Shown: positions 62,397 through 64,000 of the stretch, piece after piece | How positions within the stretch are numbered: the first letter of the stretch is position 1 | Layout: every line of letters starts with the position of its first letter | NCBI GenBank assembly: GCA_965218555.1 | Contig: OZ244625.1 | Span: 3,906,001-3,970,000 of the forward strand | Source: JAPPLB01 sp965218555 | Lineage (GTDB): Bacteria; Acidobacteriota; Terriglobia; Bryobacterales; UBA6623 | DNA length: 64,000 nt | Direction: 5' to 3' | The notes under the pieces: generated by a model | Database searches by the model: none | What the model saw: only the letters and a program-made list of their open reading frames with translations | Told to the model about the DNA's origin: nothing | Program-made: the position numbers and the translations under genes

Positions 62397-63165
62397 GTGG
62401 CACTACGAAAGAGATTGAGGGCTGCTCTTACGGTCTTGGCACTTGCTGGATGCAGCATACCGGTTTCGACGGCTGCCGGCTCGACCGTTGACTGCGCTGA
62501 CTGGAACTCGGGAGAGTATTTTCAGGTGGCTGCGGTCGAGGACGTGGCCGCCTGCCTTGCATCTGGAGCGGACCCCAAAACGGGGGATGAGCATGACTTG
62601 ACGCCCTTGCATTACGCGGCCGGGTTAAACAAGAACCCCGCCGTCATCGCCGCGTTGCTGGACGCCGGGGCGGACATCGAGGCGCGGGACAAGGATGGCC
62701 GAACGCCCCTGCATAAGGCGGCTTGGTTCAACGGGAATCCCGCCGTGATCGCTGCATTGTTGGATGCCGGAACGGATCACAAGGCGCGGACCGAGGATGG
62801 CAGAACGCCTCTGCATATGGTAGCTTCTGGCTGGGGGCAGTGATCCCGCTGAGATCGCCTTGTTGCTGGATGCCGGCGCGGACATCGAGGCGCGGGATGA
62901 GCGTGGTACGACGCCCCTGTTTTTGGCGCTTGCCTACAACAACCCCGCCGTCCTCACCGCCCTGCTGAACGCCGGCGTGGATCTCAAGGCGCGATTCCTA
63001 GGGGGCTCTACACCCCTGCATGTTGCGGCTGAGGTCAGTAACCCCGCCGTCATCACCGCGCTGCTGGACGCTGGCTCAGACCCCAAGGCGCAAGACAAGG
63101 CCGGCAGGACGCCCTGGGACTACGCCCAGGACAACGAGGCGCTCAAGGGTGCCGACGCCTACTGA
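62397..63165 (+). pseudogene. Ankyrin-repeat lipoprotein gene with a one-base frameshift
   Basis: From the GTG at 62397 the leader MALRKRLRAALTVLALAGC has a lipobox. Ankyrin repeats follow (DLTPLHYAAGLNKNPAVIAALL, DGRTPLHKAAWFNGNPAVIA cut, EDGRTPLHMVASGWG). The frame then closes with TGA at 62841-62843. In another frame the protein goes on as DPAEIALLLDAGADIEARDE to KAGRTPWDYAQDNEAL, ending at 63165. Removing one G from the run of five at 62833-62837 restores GWGSDPAEI and gives about 255 residues with five or six repeats. Ankyrin proteins bind other proteins; this one would be on the cell surface or in the periplasm. The homopolymer makes a sequencing error quite possible. Confidence 0.82.
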
Positions 63166-63262
63166 CGGTTGAACGACGCGCGGTTCTGATGCGGCGCGCT
63201 GAAACGGCCGGCGTCCGGTCGGCGGGTAAAGCCCGGCGGCTTGTGGCGGCATCCTGGTTGGG

Positions 63263-64000
63263 TGTTGTTGGCGGCAATGCTAATTTGCACATTTTCGACA
63301 AGCCAAAATTGCACACTTTTCACCGGCGGGAAGACCGCTGCTCCAGCATGTGGGCGAGGCCACATGGAGGGGCGGAGAGATGTACGACATGGAGGCGAAG
63401 ATGCTGCTGAAGCATTACTTGGAGCAAGGGGTGTCGAAGGCCGAGCTGGCACGGCGGTTCCAGCTCAGTCGGCGGACGATCCACTACTGGATCGAGTCCG
63501 GTCAGTTGGACCGGGAGCTGACCACGGAGGCGGGCGGCTATGCGCGGCGGGCGCCGATCGCGCGCAAGTTGGACCCGTACAAGGGGATGATCGAGGCGCG
63601 CCTGGAGGTGTATCCGAAGCTGACGGTGCAGCGGCTGTATGAGGAGGTGCGGGCGGCGGGATACCCGGGCTGCTACGGGAGCGTGCGGGATTACGTGCGC
63701 CAGGTCCGGCCACGGGAGACAGCGGATCCGGTGGTACGGTTCGAGACGCCTCCGGGGCATCAGGGCCAGGTAGACTTCGGCGGCTTCCGGCTGCCGTGGG
63801 GACGGCGTCAGGCGCTGCTGGTGGTGCTGGGCTACTCGCGGCTGCTGTGGCTGCGGTTCTTCCAGCGGCAGACGATGGAGGTGCTGTGCCGCGGCCTGGA
63901 GGGCGCCTTCGAGCGCTTCGGGGGCGTGCCGCAGGAGCTGCTGTTCGACCAGATGCGGTCGGTGGTGGTGTCCGACGACCGCCTGCTGGGTGGGCCGCTG
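63263..64000 (+). mobile_element. Second IS21-family element, left part
   Basis: Begins near 63263 (tgttgttggcggcaatgc) with two related subterminal motifs, aatttgcacattttc and aaattgcacacttttc, the usual IS21 end structure. It contains istA from 63380 and runs off the window. Its ends and transposase differ from the IS21 element at 20332, so it is a different family member. It inserted about 100 bases after the ankyrin gene. Confidence 0.8.
63380..64000 (+). CDS. istA: IS21 transposase IstA, partial
   Basis: 207 codons visible, MYDMEAKMLLKHYLEQGVSK, with a helix-turn-helix (AELARRFQLSRRTIHYWIESG) and the start of the DDE core: HQGQVDFGGFRLPWG (first Asp) and ELLFDQMRSVVV (second Asp). The frame stays open to the window edge. 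ggagag precedes the ATG. Unlike the first IS21 copy in sequence, so from an independent invasion. Confidence 0.92.
   Translation, partial: MYDMEAKMLLKHYLEQGVSKAELARRFQLSRRTIHYWIESGQLDRELTTEAGGYARRAPIARKLDPYKGMIEARLEVYPKLTVQRLYEEVRAAGYPGCYGSVRDYVRQVRPRETADPVVRFETPPGHQGQVDFGGFRLPWGRRQALLVVLGYSRLLWLRFFQRQTMEVLCRGLEGAFERFGGVPQELLFDQMRSVVVSDDRLLGGPL

Overview
The window looks like a chromosomal segment of an uncultured Acidobacteriota. This rests on several protein types seen together: a vWFA-related family typical of Acidobacteria, a GWxTD-domain protein, a carboxypeptidase-regulatory/TonB-type receptor, CRTAC1/ASPIC and DUF1501 proteins, exported RidA repeats, and a yceD-rpmF-plsX operon. Composition is GC-rich throughout. 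I see no rRNA, tRNA or CRISPR array.

Layout. 1-4.8 kb: a partial D-2-hydroxyacid dehydrogenase, an SDR, a 3-hydroxyisobutyrate-dehydrogenase-like protein and an exported glycosidase-like protein. 5.2-9.6 kb: an overlapping NtrC-type regulator and a PDZ/membrane/GAF/PAS histidine kinase. 10-14.7 kb: a four-gene run (GWxTD protein, small outer-membrane barrel, small CnaB-like protein, ThpR) behind a near-consensus promoter. 15-17.6 kb: a sialidase with one in-frame TGA and an acetamidase/formamidase with a one-base frameshift. 18-23 kb: a DUF1501 protein, a MITE-like element and a complete IS21 element with a 6-bp target duplication. 23-25 kb: plsX, rpmF, yceD. 25.3-30.7 kb: ECF sigma factor, membrane anti-sigma factor and TonB-type receptor, tightly linked. 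31-33.4 kb: two exported triple-RidA proteins. 34-35.4 kb: DUF309, sulfite-oxidase-like and unknown small proteins.

35.4-41.3 kb is a tandem duplication of a convergent TPR/vWFA gene pair. The first TPR gene carries an IS630 element inside its signal-peptide codons, and the first vWFA gene is cut short at the duplication joint. 41.6-43.7 kb is an octaheme (HAO-like) plus tetraheme (NrfH/NapC-like) cytochrome operon; each gene has one in-frame TAG. 44-48.2 kb is a small GatC/AtzG-like protein, an amidase and a NanM-like propeller fused to a sodium symporter. 48.3-55 kb: acyl-CoA synthetase, double-hydrolase-domain esterase and membrane pyrophosphatase. 55.2-62.3 kb: a kinase-dCMP deaminase fusion, then a translationally coupled pair (TPR/FG-GAP/ASPIC lipoprotein and a membrane pentaheme-TPR cytochrome). 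The window ends with a frameshifted ankyrin lipoprotein and the start of a second IS21 element.

Overall theme: many envelope and exported proteins, two multiheme electron-transfer loci, possible sialic-acid use (sialidase plus NanM-transporter), and a striking number of genes disrupted by a single base or by an insertion sequence. Either the genome is undergoing gene decay or the assembly contains errors; the sequence alone cannot separate these, except for the IS630 insertion and the tandem duplication, which are real structural events.
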